A stretch of 64,000 nt of DNA from Bradyrhizobium elkanii USDA 76 (GCF_023278185.1 NZ_CP066356.1:1480001-1544000); one strand, 5' to 3'. Counted from the first letter of the stretch, positions 28,038 to 36,568 are shown. Notes: generated by a model from the sequence alone, not told the origin. Program-made: numbers and translations.

Positions 28038-28454
28038 TCAGGCTGCTGATTTCTTGACGTGCCGCTCAGTTACATCGATGACCTGATGGAGCAAGAAGGC
28101 GATCTTGCCGCTATCGTCTAGCACTGGGCTGTTGACGGGTTGCCAGTAGCGTTTCACAAAGACGCCATTCGCGTCGCGCACGTCGTAGCGCTGGATTCTC
28201 ATGGCGTGCGACTGACCAGTCGTAGCAACAACATTCAGCGACTCGAACAGGTTCGCCACTCCATCGGCCGCCGCGTCGTTAGGGTTGTCGGGGAATATAT
28301 CGAACATCTTCTCGCCGGCGACCTTGCTCGCATCGATCATGGTGGCGGCGGCGTAGATCTTGTTAGCTTCTACAATGTGCAGGCCGGGGCCAGGCTCGAC
28401 AAGTAATAGCGGAGTGCTTGCCGCCTCGAACTCACGTTGGAAGGCGCTGGTCAA
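28038..28454 (-). CDS. stand-alone PAS-domain protein
   Basis: 138 aa from a TTG at 28454; no in-frame ATG lies upstream, so this start is uncertain. The sequence is one PAS domain (STPLLLVEPGPGLHIVEANK..., GEKMFDIFPDNP, RYDVRDANGVFVKRYWQPVN, LLHQVIDVTE), the type found at the N-terminus of rhizobial sensor kinases and GAF/PAS signalling proteins. The protein ends directly after the domain, with no kinase or HTH. It may be a true single-domain sensor, or a remnant of a larger kinase gene. Confidence 0.7.
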   Translation of the reverse strand: MTSAFQREFEAASTPLLLVEPGPGLHIVEANKIYAAATMIDASKVAGEKMFDIFPDNPNDAAADGVANLFESLNVVATTGQSHAMRIQRYDVRDANGVFVKRYWQPVNSPVLDDSGKIAFLLHQVIDVTERHVKKSAA

Positions 28455-28588
28455 GGTAGGTAGTTTTACGGAATTGCTGCGCTTGCGAAAGAAACTAGGG
28501 TTTTCAAGCCGGGGCTAGATTTCATTCCGAAGCAATTTTCAGATTTCCGGTAGAGGGGCCGTGCGATGCGAGCGGCCCCTTTTCATTT
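28455..28588 (+). ncRNA. candidate small RNA ending in an intrinsic terminator
   Basis: A perfect terminator (AGGGGCCG / CGGCCCCT, then TTTCATTT, 28554-28588) stands on the plus strand, although the nearest plus-strand gene ends 820 bp earlier. A short plus-strand transcript starting between about 28440 and 28520, divergent from the PAS gene, would explain it. The 5' end and promoter are not determined. Confidence 0.3.
28554..28588 (+). terminator. intrinsic terminator, plus strand
   Basis: 8-bp perfect stem AGGGGCCG (28554-28561) / CGGCCCCT (28573-28580), an 11-nt loop, and TTTCATTT after it. On the opposite strand no T-run follows. Confidence 0.65.
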
Positions 28589-28655
28589 GTCTGGGGCCGA
28601 TCTCGGGCGGTTTATATCGTGTCGGAAGCCGGGTAGCTCTCGCTCTTGCGGCACT

Positions 28656-28758
28656 AAAGCGCGATGTGATTAGGTTGAATCGTCATCGCGCTTTAGCTCT
28701 TTGTTTGAGCATGATCTTTTCGGAAAACCGCTTCGCACTTTTCCGGATCATGCTTTAG
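28656..28758. repeat. dispersed palindromic repeat, family B (reverse copy)
   Basis: Begins TAAAGCGCGATG...CATCGCGCTTTAG (hairpin), then GAGCATGATCTTTTCGGAAA and CCGCTTCGCACTTTTCCGGA, ending TCATGCTTTAG. It is the reverse complement of the copy at 14412-14505. Together with the candidate RNA it fills most of the 417-bp gap between the PAS gene and the next gene. Confidence 0.78.
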
Positions 28759-28871
28759 GAAGATTATCTGCCCCTGTTTTTTGCGGAAAGCAGAACGCAC
28801 AATGCATGTGCGCGTCAAAAGCTAAGGTGAGTCCATGAAAGAGGGCGCGAACTGAGACGGCGTCTAACGTT

Positions 28872-29210
28872 CTAAAGCAGACCGCCGTCCGCTTTACGGC
28901 GCATCTGGACACAGGCACCTTCGATAAACTTCGCCAGCCACTCGAAACTGATCAGCAGGCTTTCAGCCTGTCTGCGCTGCAACGATCCAGGCTCGAATGA
29001 ATCCGTCAACCGCCGCTGGCGTTCTGCGCGCTCGCGGCACGCCATCGCTCTGCTTTCGGCGAACTCAAGCTGCTCCCGCTCGTGGCCTAGCTTTCTCTCT
29101 TCTTCGATCAGGACCTTTGTAACGGTCGCTTTGGTGCTGTCCGGAGTGTCGCTGGCTTTGAGCAGGTCCAAACAATGATCAATGTTTGCACGCGCAATAA
29201 ACGGGTCCAT
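28872..29210 (-). CDS. conserved helical protein of unknown function
   Basis: 112 aa, starting MDPFIARANIDHCLDLLKAS. It is Glu/Arg-rich and predicted all-helical, with a long coiled-coil-like middle (EEERKLGHEREQLEFAESRA). The N-terminal FIARANIDH..LL and the EE.KL.H..EQLEFAE pattern recur in rhizobial hypothetical proteins, sometimes as multiple paralogs per genome. No function is known. It lies in the same accessory stretch as hsp20. No FixK/FNR-type box is seen in front of it. Confidence 0.72.
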   Translation of the reverse strand: MDPFIARANIDHCLDLLKASDTPDSTKATVTKVLIEEERKLGHEREQLEFAESRAMACRERAERQRRLTDSFEPGSLQRRQAESLLISFEWLAKFIEGACVQMRRKADGGLL

Positions 29211-29518
29211 GGACGTAATCCCTACTAGCTATCGTCCGGGTTCCATCGTGCTCCGGTTTCGTGAGAGCAGCGAGTCAATTTCGCGAGAAAGTTGCACCGT
29301 GAAATGACGGTACGCCGCGAACCAGGGGGGACCGAAGCCTGCGCAGCATCGCGATCTTCACCGCGTCCGTTTCAATTGCCGGAAGTTCTTTGAAGTGGGC
29401 GATATTCGCCCTCAACATAAAGTCTGCCAATGGCTCATCCCCTCACGCTAACCGGAGCCAAGAACTATCTTGCCACAAAAGTATTCGGACCAAATACCAC
29501 TTACGGAGAACGCCAGCT
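29211..29518. other. intergenic, nothing identified
   Basis: 308 bp upstream of the 112-aa gene and downstream of the 61-aa Cys-motif gene. No conserved gene, repeat or clear promoter is seen. Open frames on the plus strand here are antisense to the Cys-motif gene and unlike real proteins. Confidence 0.45.
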
Positions 29519-29704
29519 TCACTTATCGGCCGGTCGCACCGGACCGGCCAAAAACTTGTATGTTGGCACCCAAGCTGAGTTCCATGTTTCCAGCGTTGAC
29601 CCGCAGAGGAAGCATTCAAAGCTGCTGATCTCTCGAGCCGGAGCGATGGACTCGGTGCGGCTGTAAACAGCTCCGCAGCGGCAGGTTCGATTGTGCGACT
29701 CCAT
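29519..29704 (-). CDS. small zinc-ribbon-type protein
   Basis: 61 aa from ATG at 29704. It has two Cys pairs, CRC (RTCRCGAVYSRTE) and CFLC (FECFLCGSTLETWN), spaced like a zinc ribbon, and ends WVPTYKFLAGPVRP. I recognise this CxCGAVY...CxxCG...W..AWVPTY pattern from small Bradyrhizobium proteins. It could bind DNA, RNA or a protein partner; the target is unknown. It is one of several small Cys-containing proteins in this accessory stretch. Confidence 0.72.
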   Translation of the reverse strand: MESHNRTCRCGAVYSRTESIAPAREISSFECFLCGSTLETWNSAWVPTYKFLAGPVRPADK

Positions 29705-29747
29705 CCGCTCTTATGGGCCTCAAAATCAAAACAGGCCACCTGGTAAA

Positions 29748-30110
29748 TCAAACCAGGCCACTGGCGAAGAAACAAGCCAGCATCACCATTTCCAATGAGA
29801 ACGTATGGTGAAATTGGAATAGATGAGGAACGCAAGCCGCGCCGCTAGCGGCCCCAGCAACCTTGGGGGCCTTGGGAGGCTGGCTGCTGGGGCCATCTAC
29901 CGGCCCGCGCGGTGGCGTGTTCGGGCCAGTCGCGGGTATGGAGACCTCGTCACTCAGCGTGGCGCCGTCTTTTCGTCGGAAGCGCCATCGGTCTCGGGCT
30001 GCTTCTCCCCGCAATGCAAGCGAGACATGCGGCCCGCGGCTCCCCTTTGGATGGAAGGTCAGGGGCTTATGGCACGTCGCGCAGGTGGGCCATTTCGGCA
30101 GCTTCGTCAT
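29748..30110 (-). CDS. possible small CxxC protein
   Basis: 120 aa from ATG at 30110. The N-terminus MTKLPKWPTCATCHKPLTFH has a CxxC motif; the rest is Pro/Ala/Gly-rich and could be non-native sequence. A perfect FixK/FNR box (30144-30157) is centred exactly 40.5 bp before the ATG. That supports this start and this strand over the overlapping plus-strand frames. The C-terminal half may be degenerate. No function is proposed. Confidence 0.42.
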   Translation of the reverse strand: MTKLPKWPTCATCHKPLTFHPKGSRGPHVSLALRGEAARDRWRFRRKDGATLSDEVSIPATGPNTPPRGPVDGPSSQPPKAPKVAGAASGAACVPHLFQFHHTFSLEMVMLACFFASGLV

Positions 30111-30143
30111 GGTCGTAGAATTGCGGAAGGCCTCGGCGCGCGT

Positions 30144-30157
30144 TTGATCTTGATCAA
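30144..30157 (-). promoter_or_regulatory. perfect FixK/FNR box
   Basis: TTGATCTTGATCAA, a perfect match to TTGAT-N4-ATCAA. Its centre (30150.5) lies 40.5 bp from the A of the ATG at 30110. It is also symmetrical for the plus strand, where only repeat sequence follows. Confidence 0.65.
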
Positions 30158-30225
30158 GGTTTCCACGCGAAACGCGCGGTGAGCAGGTGCCCGACCGATG
30201 GAAAATACCCGTTAAGCCGTCCATT

Positions 30226-30330
30226 AGAGCATTTTCGGTTCTGATTGAATCAGAACCGAAGCTGTAGATTCTTGTTTTGACGCGTTTTCTTCACGCGAAC
30301 CGGTGTCCACTTCGCTCGAAAACGCTCTAG
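30226..30330. repeat. dispersed palindromic repeat, family A (reverse copy)
   Basis: AGAGCATTTTCGGTTCTGAT opens a hairpin (TTCGGTTCTGATT / AATCAGAACCGAA), then CGCGTTTTCTTCACGCGAAC and TCGCTCGAAAACGCTCTAG. It is the reverse complement of the copies at 14250 and 47071. The 382-bp gap 30111-30492 holds this repeat and the FixK/FNR box and no other recognisable element. Confidence 0.8.
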
Positions 30331-30492
30331 CGTACCCCGTTTCACTTCCCCTTCGGGGGAAGGAGAAGAGTTTCCGGCCGGCACGACTGCGCAGCCCGGA
30401 TGGAGCCAACGAGTCGCGCGAATGCGCGCCCGATGACAGGCGCCGCGAAATCCGGGAACAGGCGACGACACAGTCACCAACCGCAACAGCTT

Positions 30493-31802
30493 CTATTGCC
30501 GGGCCGCCTCCAGCGACCAGGCGAGGTCACGCCGCGACGGACGGCGATGCAGCCGCTCCGAGATCAGGCTCGTTGCCTGCCGGCCCTGGCCGGCGCGCAG
30601 GCATGCGACGATGAAGGTGTCTTCCCACAATTCGCGTTGCGCATGGCTGCCGCCGATCCGCACCAGCTCGGGCATCAGCGGCGCAAGGATGCGCACGGCG
30701 TCGTGGTGATCGCCGGCGGCGAACGCCGCGATCCCGCGGCCGAGCCCGATCGCCGCAGGGCCGGGCGCCAGCCTGCCGTCGGCGTCGCGCGCGGCCATCT
30801 CGACCAGCCGCGCCTCGAGCGCGTCGTTGTTCGTCGTGGCTGCGACCAGCGCGTGGTGCACGTCGGCGAAATGCGCGCCGGCCTTCGGGAAGTAGCCGTC
30901 GCCATAGGCGGCGACATCCTTCCAGTGCTGCTCGAGGCCGGCCTTGCCGGCAACCGTCAGCCGCCACAGCAGCGAGGCCGTGTCGGTGAAGATATTGAGC
31001 GGCGGATAGGGCCGGCCCGCCGGCTTGATGTGCTGCTCGTAAATCTCGAGCGCGCTGTCGGCGTCGCCCTCCTCGATCGCGATCAAAGCGAGGTGCCAGG
31101 CGAGATGGCCCTGCAGGAAGCTGGTGCGATCATTCGCCGGCAGCCAGGCGGAGAGGAAGCTGCGGCCTTCCGCCGCGTCGCCCTGTTCGAACAGCGCATG
31201 CGCGACGGCGTGTGCGGCACCGGCGTTCTCCGGCTTCGCCGCATAGCCGCGCTCGGTGATGGCACGGCCGGACACGACATCGCCGGCCTCGGTCTTCGAC
31301 CAGCCGAGATAGGTGAGGAACCACCAATCGTCGCCATAGTCCCTGACGTACCGTTCGCAGATCGCGAGCCGCGCGGCGTCATGATCGGGCCGGCCGGAGA
31401 ACGCATAGAGGCCGAAGGCGCCGAGCAACAGCGACAGCACCTGCGCATCGCGCGGATATTCTGTGAGATGCCGTTCGGCTTCTGTCACCGCCTTCTTGGG
31501 CTGGCTCTCGATCACGGACGCCATGATCTCGATGTGCTGGCGCTCGCGCGGGCTTGCGGCCGTGGCCAGCTGCCGTGCATCGGCCGCCTTGGCGCGGGCC
31601 TTGGCGCCTTCCATGTTGAGCTGGTGCACGCGGGCACGGCCGATATGGGCCAACGCGAAATCGGGGTCCTCGGCGATCGCCGCCTCGAACGCCGCATCGG
31701 CGCCGTGCAGCGCCGCCAGCATGCGACGACGCCGTCGACATAATAGGCGGCGGCGCGGTCCGAGGTCGTCGTCAGCGGCAGGCCGTAGCGGTCGTGAATC
31801 AT
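30493..31802 (-). pseudogene. TTC38-type tetratricopeptide protein, frameshifted near its 5' end
   Basis: The long frame encodes a TPR protein of the TTC38 family (for example MLAALHGADAAFEAAIAEDPDFALAHIGRA, later HLAWHLALIAIEEGDADSALEIYE). The true N-terminus, MIHDRYGLPLTTTSDRAAAYYVDGV, starts at 31802 in another frame. The two meet near 31724-31734, where one base appears missing: GTCGTCGCATG in place of an expected GTCGAtCGCATG. Correcting it restores one protein of about 437 aa. The shift may be real or a sequencing error. If real, translation could restart at ATG 31722 and give a 409-aa protein. It is divergent from the polyamine-type ABC operon. Confidence 0.72.
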
Positions 31803-31954
31803 CGGTTGCCCTCCCGGATTTGGCTGCGAAGTCTAGCAGAGGCGCGGACGCCGACAATATTGCGGGAGATGTCCGTGAGGCGGTTGAGCCGGTGGCGATC
31901 CACCGCTAGCTTGCCGCCAGAATCGGACCTTACGGGGAATCGGGGCTGACGGAC

Positions 31955-33118
31955 GTGACATCGGGCGAAGCGAGTGCGGAGGCGGCAAGGCCGTTGCCTG
32001 AACCGGCCGTCTCGGACATGCCGCTGCTGCGGATCGAGGGTGTCGCCAAGTCGTTCGGCAATTTTCGCGCGGTCGACAAGCTCTCGCTCGATATCCGCGC
32101 CGGCGAATTCTTCGCGCTGCTCGGCCCGAGCGGTTGCGGCAAGACCACGCTGCTGCGCATGCTCGCGGGCTTCGAGACGCCGGATGAGGGCCGCATCCTG
32201 CTCGGCGGCAGCGACATCGCGCAGGTGCTGCCGCATGAGCGGCCCGTCAACATGATGTTCCAGAACTACGCGCTGTTCCCGCATCTGTCGGTGCGCGACA
32301 ACATCGCCTTCGGGCTGAAGCGCGCCGGCATGGCGCGCGGCGACATCGCGGGTCGCGTGGCCGAGATGGTGGCGCTCGTCAAGCTCGAGGGGATGGAGAA
32401 GCGCAAGCCCGACCAGCTCTCCGGCGGACAGCGGCAGCGCGTCGCACTGGCGCGCTCGCTGGCGCGGCGCCCGCAGGTGCTGCTGCTCGACGAGCCGCTC
32501 GCGGCGCTCGACAAGAAGCTGCGCGAGAGCACGCAAGGAGAGCTGATGGAGCTGCAGCGCCGGCTCGGCATGACCTTCATCATCGTCACCCACGATCAGG
32601 AGGAGGCGATGACGATGGCCGGCCGCATCGGCGTGATGGATGCCGGCCGTCTGGTTCAGGTCGCAACCCCGCGCAATCTCTACGAGGCGCCAGCCTCGCG
32701 CTGGATCGCCGAGTTCGTCGGCGACATCAATCTGTTCAACGGCGAGGTCACGGCCCGCGAGAACGGGCGCCTGACGGTCGCGACGGCTGATGCAGGCACC
32801 CTCGCGGTCAGCGAACTGTGGCCGCCGGTGACCAGGCAGGTCGTTGCCGTCGCGATCCGCCCCGAGAAGGTGAAGCTGTCGCGCCGCGCGCCGGCAACGG
32901 ATGGGGGCGCGTCGCAGGCGATCAACCGGCTGGAGGGCGTCGTCACCGACGTCAACTATCTCGGCGGCGTGACGAGCTACCGGGTGAAGCTGGAGACGGG
33001 CGCGGTGGTGCGCTCGTCGATGGCCAACACCGCGCGGCTCGATGTCGATGCCTATCTGGCCGGCCAGCGCGTGGTGGCATGGTTCACGGCCGACGATTGC
33101 CTGGTGCTCGAGCAATGA
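31955..33118 (+). CDS. polyamine-type ABC transporter ATP-binding protein (PotA/PotG-like)
   Basis: 387 aa from a GTG at 31955. The ATPase domain has Walker A GPSGCGKTT, the Q-loop FQNYALFPHLSV, signature LSGGQRQRVALARSLA, Walker B LLLDEPLAALD and the switch His in VTHDQEEA. The C-terminal ~120 residues form a TOBE regulatory domain (VAIRPEKVKLS). It should energise import of spermidine/putrescine or a related cation. Its stop overlaps the next start (ATGA). The operon has no binding-protein gene. Confidence 0.9.
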   Translation: MTSGEASAEAARPLPEPAVSDMPLLRIEGVAKSFGNFRAVDKLSLDIRAGEFFALLGPSGCGKTTLLRMLAGFETPDEGRILLGGSDIAQVLPHERPVNMMFQNYALFPHLSVRDNIAFGLKRAGMARGDIAGRVAEMVALVKLEGMEKRKPDQLSGGQRQRVALARSLARRPQVLLLDEPLAALDKKLRESTQGELMELQRRLGMTFIIVTHDQEEAMTMAGRIGVMDAGRLVQVATPRNLYEAPASRWIAEFVGDINLFNGEVTARENGRLTVATADAGTLAVSELWPPVTRQVVAVAIRPEKVKLSRRAPATDGGASQAINRLEGVVTDVNYLGGVTSYRVKLETGAVVRSSMANTARLDVDAYLAGQRVVAWFTADDCLVLEQ

Positions 33119-34029
33119 GTGCGCGCCGCATCTTCGCCCGGCCGGCGCGGCTCGCCGCGATCGCGCCCTATCTGTGGATGGTGCTGTTCTTCCTGGTGCC
33201 GTTCGGCTTCGTGCTGAAGATCAGCCTGTCGCAGACCGCGATCGCGCAGCCGCCCTATACGCCGGTGTTCGATTTCACCGCGGGCCGGGCCGCGCTGGCC
33301 GCGGCGTTCGCGCAATTGTCGTTCGACAATTTCCGCCTGCTGCTGCAGGACAATCTCTACATCCTGTCCTATCTGCGCAGCCTCGTCGTCGCGGTGAGCT
33401 CGACGCTGATCCTGCTCCTGATCGGTTATCCCATCGCCTACGGCATGGCACGGCTGCCGCAGCGCTGGCAGGGCGTGGCGATGATGCTGGTCATCGTGCC
33501 GTTCTGGACCTCGTTCCTGATCCGCATCTATGCCTGGATCAACATCCTGCAGCATGACGGTCTGCTCAACCAGATGCTGCTGGCGCTGCATATCGTGTCC
33601 GCGCCGGTGGTCTGGCTGTCGACCGACAGCGCGATGTATCTCGGCATCGTGTATTCCTATCTGCCGTTCATGATCCTGCCGCTCTATGCGACGCTCTCCA
33701 GGATGGACGCGTCGCTGCTGGAGGCCGCGGGCGATCTCGGCGCCTCGCCGCTGCAGGCGTTCTGGCTGGTGACGTTCCCGCTGTCGCTGCCCGGCGTCGG
33801 CGCCGGCGCGCTGCTCTGCTTCATCCCTGTTGTCGGCGAGTTCGTGATCCCCGACCTGCTCGCGGGCTCCAACTCGCTGATGATCGGACAGACGCTGTGG
33901 CTCGAGTTCTTCACCAACAAGGATTGGCCGGTCGCATCGGCCGCCGCGGTCGCCTTGTTGCTGCTGCTGGTGCCGCCGCTCGTGCTCTACGACCGCCTGC
34001 AACGGCGTCAGCTGGAGGCGGGCCGCTGA
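33115..34029 (+). CDS. polyamine-type ABC transporter permease (PotB/PotH-like)
   Basis: 304 aa from the ATG at 33115, 4-nt overlap with the ATPase gene. It has about six transmembrane helices and the EAA loop LLEAAGDLGASPLQAFWLVTFP (about 200-221), which docks the ATPase. The N-terminus APYLWMVLFFLVPFGFVLKISL and the FIPVVGEFVIPDLLAG segment are typical of PotB/PotH. Its stop overlaps the next start by one base (TGATG), so the three genes form a tight operon. Confidence 0.9.
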   Translation: MSARRIFARPARLAAIAPYLWMVLFFLVPFGFVLKISLSQTAIAQPPYTPVFDFTAGRAALAAAFAQLSFDNFRLLLQDNLYILSYLRSLVVAVSSTLILLLIGYPIAYGMARLPQRWQGVAMMLVIVPFWTSFLIRIYAWINILQHDGLLNQMLLALHIVSAPVVWLSTDSAMYLGIVYSYLPFMILPLYATLSRMDASLLEAAGDLGASPLQAFWLVTFPLSLPGVGAGALLCFIPVVGEFVIPDLLAGSNSLMIGQTLWLEFFTNKDWPVASAAAVALLLLLVPPLVLYDRLQRRQLEAGR

Positions 34030-34844
34030 TGGCGCGCACCGTCACCAGGCTCACCCGCTTCAACATGACGTCGCTGGCGCTCGGGCTGGCGTTCCTCTAC
34101 CTGCCGATCGTCATCCTCGTGATCTACTCGTTCAACGCCTCGCGGCTGGTGACGGTGTGGGGCGGCTGGTCGCTGCGCTGGTACCGCGAGTTCTTTGGCG
34201 ATCGCGCCATGCTGGAGGCGGCGTGGATGAGCCTGTCGGTCGCCGCGGTGTCGGCCACGCTGGCGACACTGCTGGGCACGCTGGCAGCGGTCGGGCTGGC
34301 GCGCGGCGAGCGGTTCCGGGGGCGGGCGCTGTTCTCCGGCATGCTGTATTCGCCGCTGGTGATGCCGGAGGTGATCTCCGGCCTGTCGCTGCTGCTCCTG
34401 TTCGTGGCGCTCAATGCCGAGCGCGGGTTCTGGACGGTGACGATCGCCCACACCACGCTGACGATGTGCTTCGTCACGGTCGTGGTGCAGTCGCGCCTCT
34501 CCACGCTCGACCGCAGCCTGGAGGAGGCCGCGATGGACCTCGGCTGCGATCCGGTGCGGGCGTTCCTCCTGGTGACGCTGCCGCTGATCGTGCCGGCGAT
34601 CGTCGCCGGCTGGATGCTGGCGTTCACGCTGTCGCTCGACGACGTCGTGATCGCGAGCTTCACCACCGGCCCGGGCTCGGCGACGCTGCCGATCCGGATC
34701 TATTCCGAGGTCCGGCTCGGCGTGAAACCCGAGATCAACGCGATCTGCACGCTGGTGATCGCGCTGATCGCCGCGATCATCGTGGTCGCCTCGTTCGCCT
34801 CGAAACTGTCGAGCGCGCGCGGCGAGAGCGCCGCGCCGCTATGA
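34029..34844 (+). CDS. polyamine-type ABC transporter permease (PotC/PotI-like)
   Basis: 271 aa. It has six transmembrane helices, the EAA loop LEEAAMDLGCDPVRAFLLVTLP (about 172-193), and the family segment FTLSLDDVVIASFTTGPGSATLP (about 203-225) typical of PotC/PotI. It is the last gene of the operon. Its stop is only 6 bp from the stop of the convergent sugar-type permease gene, with no room for a terminator between them. Confidence 0.9.
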   Translation: MARTVTRLTRFNMTSLALGLAFLYLPIVILVIYSFNASRLVTVWGGWSLRWYREFFGDRAMLEAAWMSLSVAAVSATLATLLGTLAAVGLARGERFRGRALFSGMLYSPLVMPEVISGLSLLLLFVALNAERGFWTVTIAHTTLTMCFVTVVVQSRLSTLDRSLEEAAMDLGCDPVRAFLLVTLPLIVPAIVAGWMLAFTLSLDDVVIASFTTGPGSATLPIRIYSEVRLGVKPEINAICTLVIALIAAIIVVASFASKLSSARGESAAPL

Positions 34845-34850
34845 AGCCCG

Positions 34851-35702
34851 TCACGACTTGACGGCGCCTGCCGTCAGCCCGCCAACCATGTAGCGCTTGA
34901 AGGCGTAATAGACTGCGGCCGGCGGCAGCGCGTAGATGAAGCCGGTGGTCATCAACAGCTCCCATGGCGAATCGTCGGCGGCGAGGAAGTTGCCGAGCGC
35001 GACCGGCAGCGTGATGTCGGTGTCCTTCGACAGCAGCAGGAACGCGTAGAGATATTCGTTCCACGCGAGCAGGATCGCATAGGTGCCGACCGCGACCAGC
35101 GAGGGCATCATCAGCGGCACATAGACCAGGCGGAACAGCTGCAGCGTGGTGGCGCCGTCCATCGTCGCGGCTTCATCCAGCTCGACCGGCAGCTTGTCGG
35201 AGGCCTGCTTCAGGACCCAGATCGCGTAGGGCGCGGCGATCGTCACCATCGCGAGAATCAGCGACCAGTGATTGTTGAGCAGGCCGTAATTGCCCATGGT
35301 GCGGTACATCGGCACGGCGAGGAACGCGGCCGGGATGAAATAGGTGAACAGCGCCATGTTCATGACGGCGCGGCCGCCCGGCACGCGCAGCCGCGAGATC
35401 GAGAACGCGGCGGCGGTGGCCACGAACAGCGTCAGCGCGCCGACCGCGAGCGCAATCACGGTCGAATTCCAGAACTGGATCCAGAAGTCGCGCAGGAAGT
35501 AGTGCTGCTGATTGAACACGATCTCGAAATTGTGCAGCGTCGGATGCGTCGGCCACAGCTTGCCGGAGAACGCGTCCTCCTTCGGCGAGATCGCGAACAC
35601 GAACATGTGGTAGATCGGGATCATGGTCCAGATGAAGACCGGGATGCCGATCAGCAGCAGCTTGGCTTCGGTGCCGACTTCGCGGAGGGTGGGCAGCTTC
35701 AT
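34851..35702 (-). CDS. carbohydrate ABC transporter permease (MalG type)
   Basis: 283 aa from ATG at 35702. It has six transmembrane helices and the EAA loop VELDEAATMDGATTLQLFRLVYVPLM near residues 178-203. Relatives belong to the CUT1 sugar/glycerol-phosphate importers. The ATG overlaps the stop of the upstream permease by 4 nt. It is the last gene of an operon of binding protein plus two permeases. No ATPase gene follows; the convergent polyamine-type operon ends 6 bp away. Confidence 0.9.
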   Translation of the reverse strand: MKLPTLREVGTEAKLLLIGIPVFIWTMIPIYHMFVFAISPKEDAFSGKLWPTHPTLHNFEIVFNQQHYFLRDFWIQFWNSTVIALAVGALTLFVATAAAFSISRLRVPGGRAVMNMALFTYFIPAAFLAVPMYRTMGNYGLLNNHWSLILAMVTIAAPYAIWVLKQASDKLPVELDEAATMDGATTLQLFRLVYVPLMMPSLVAVGTYAILLAWNEYLYAFLLLSKDTDITLPVALGNFLAADDSPWELLMTTGFIYALPPAAVYYAFKRYMVGGLTAGAVKS

Positions 35703-36568
35703 CGCGACAACCGTTTCATCATGAAATAGACCAGCGGCAGCACGAACGGCATCGCGCAGACGATCGAGGCCATTGCCAGCGAGAGCTGGTCGAGGCGCAG
35801 ATAGCGGATGCCGAGGGTCGACAGCACGTGGGTGAGGTCGGCGGGGCCGCCGCCGGTGAGCAAATAGACGCTGTTGAAGTCGCCGAGCGTCCAGATCATC
35901 GAGAGCAGCGTGCAGGTGACGTAGAGCGTCTGCATCGACGGCCAGGTGATGTAGCGGAATTTCTGCCACCAATTGGCGCCGTCGACGTCGGAGGCCTCGT
36001 ACAGGTCGTGCGAGATGGCGAGCCGGCCGGTCAGCAGGATCAGCGTCCAGAACGGCAGCGACTTCCAGATGTGCACGCCGATCGCCATCGCCAGCGCGAC
36101 CGAGGGATCGTTCAGCCAGTTCGGGCCGTCGTCGCCGGTGAACTTGAAGATCAACTGGTTGACCACGCCCCATTCCGGGTTGAGCATGAAGCGAACCGAC
36201 AGGATGGTCGGGATCGAGGGTACCGCCCAGGGCAGGATGAAGATGACGGACAGCCACCTGATCCACGGCCGCTGCTGGGCGAAGAAGCCGGACAGGAACA
36301 ATGCGATCAGCATCTTGATGTTGATGCCGATGACCAGGAAGATCAGCGTGTTGATCGCCGCGCGCGCGAAGATCGGGTCGTGATAGAGCGCGACATAGCT
36401 CGCCGGATGGCGCGCCAGCCACAGGCCGTAGCCGACCGGATAGACCACGAAGGCGAGGAAGACGAGCAGATAGGGCGCGAGCAGCACGATGCCCCAGACC
36501 TGCGGCGGCGACAGCCGCGCCGACAACGGCGGCGAGGGGACATCGGATGCGGAGAGTGTGATCGCCAT
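35699..36568 (-). CDS. carbohydrate ABC transporter permease (MalF/UgpA type)
   Basis: 289 aa. It has six transmembrane helices (first WGIVLLAPYLLVFLAFVVYPVGY, about 25-48) and the EAA-loop equivalent LYEASDVDGANWWQKFRYITWP (about 206-227). The segment FNSVYLLTGGGPADLTHVL is typical of CUT1 permeases. It pairs with the MalG-type permease (4-nt overlap). The binding-protein gene starts about 1.6 kb upstream, with a repeat element in the gap between. Confidence 0.9.
   Translation of the reverse strand: MAITLSASDVPSPPLSARLSPPQVWGIVLLAPYLLVFLAFVVYPVGYGLWLARHPASYVALYHDPIFARAAINTLIFLVIGINIKMLIALFLSGFFAQQRPWIRWLSVIFILPWAVPSIPTILSVRFMLNPEWGVVNQLIFKFTGDDGPNWLNDPSVALAMAIGVHIWKSLPFWTLILLTGRLAISHDLYEASDVDGANWWQKFRYITWPSMQTLYVTCTLLSMIWTLGDFNSVYLLTGGGPADLTHVLSTLGIRYLRLDQLSLAMASIVCAMPFVLPLVYFMMKRLSR

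Noticed and set aside
29863..30147. Plus-strand open frames opposite the possible CxxC gene
   Set aside because: They lack a ribosome site and family-like sequence, and the FixK/FNR box spacing supports the minus-strand frame.
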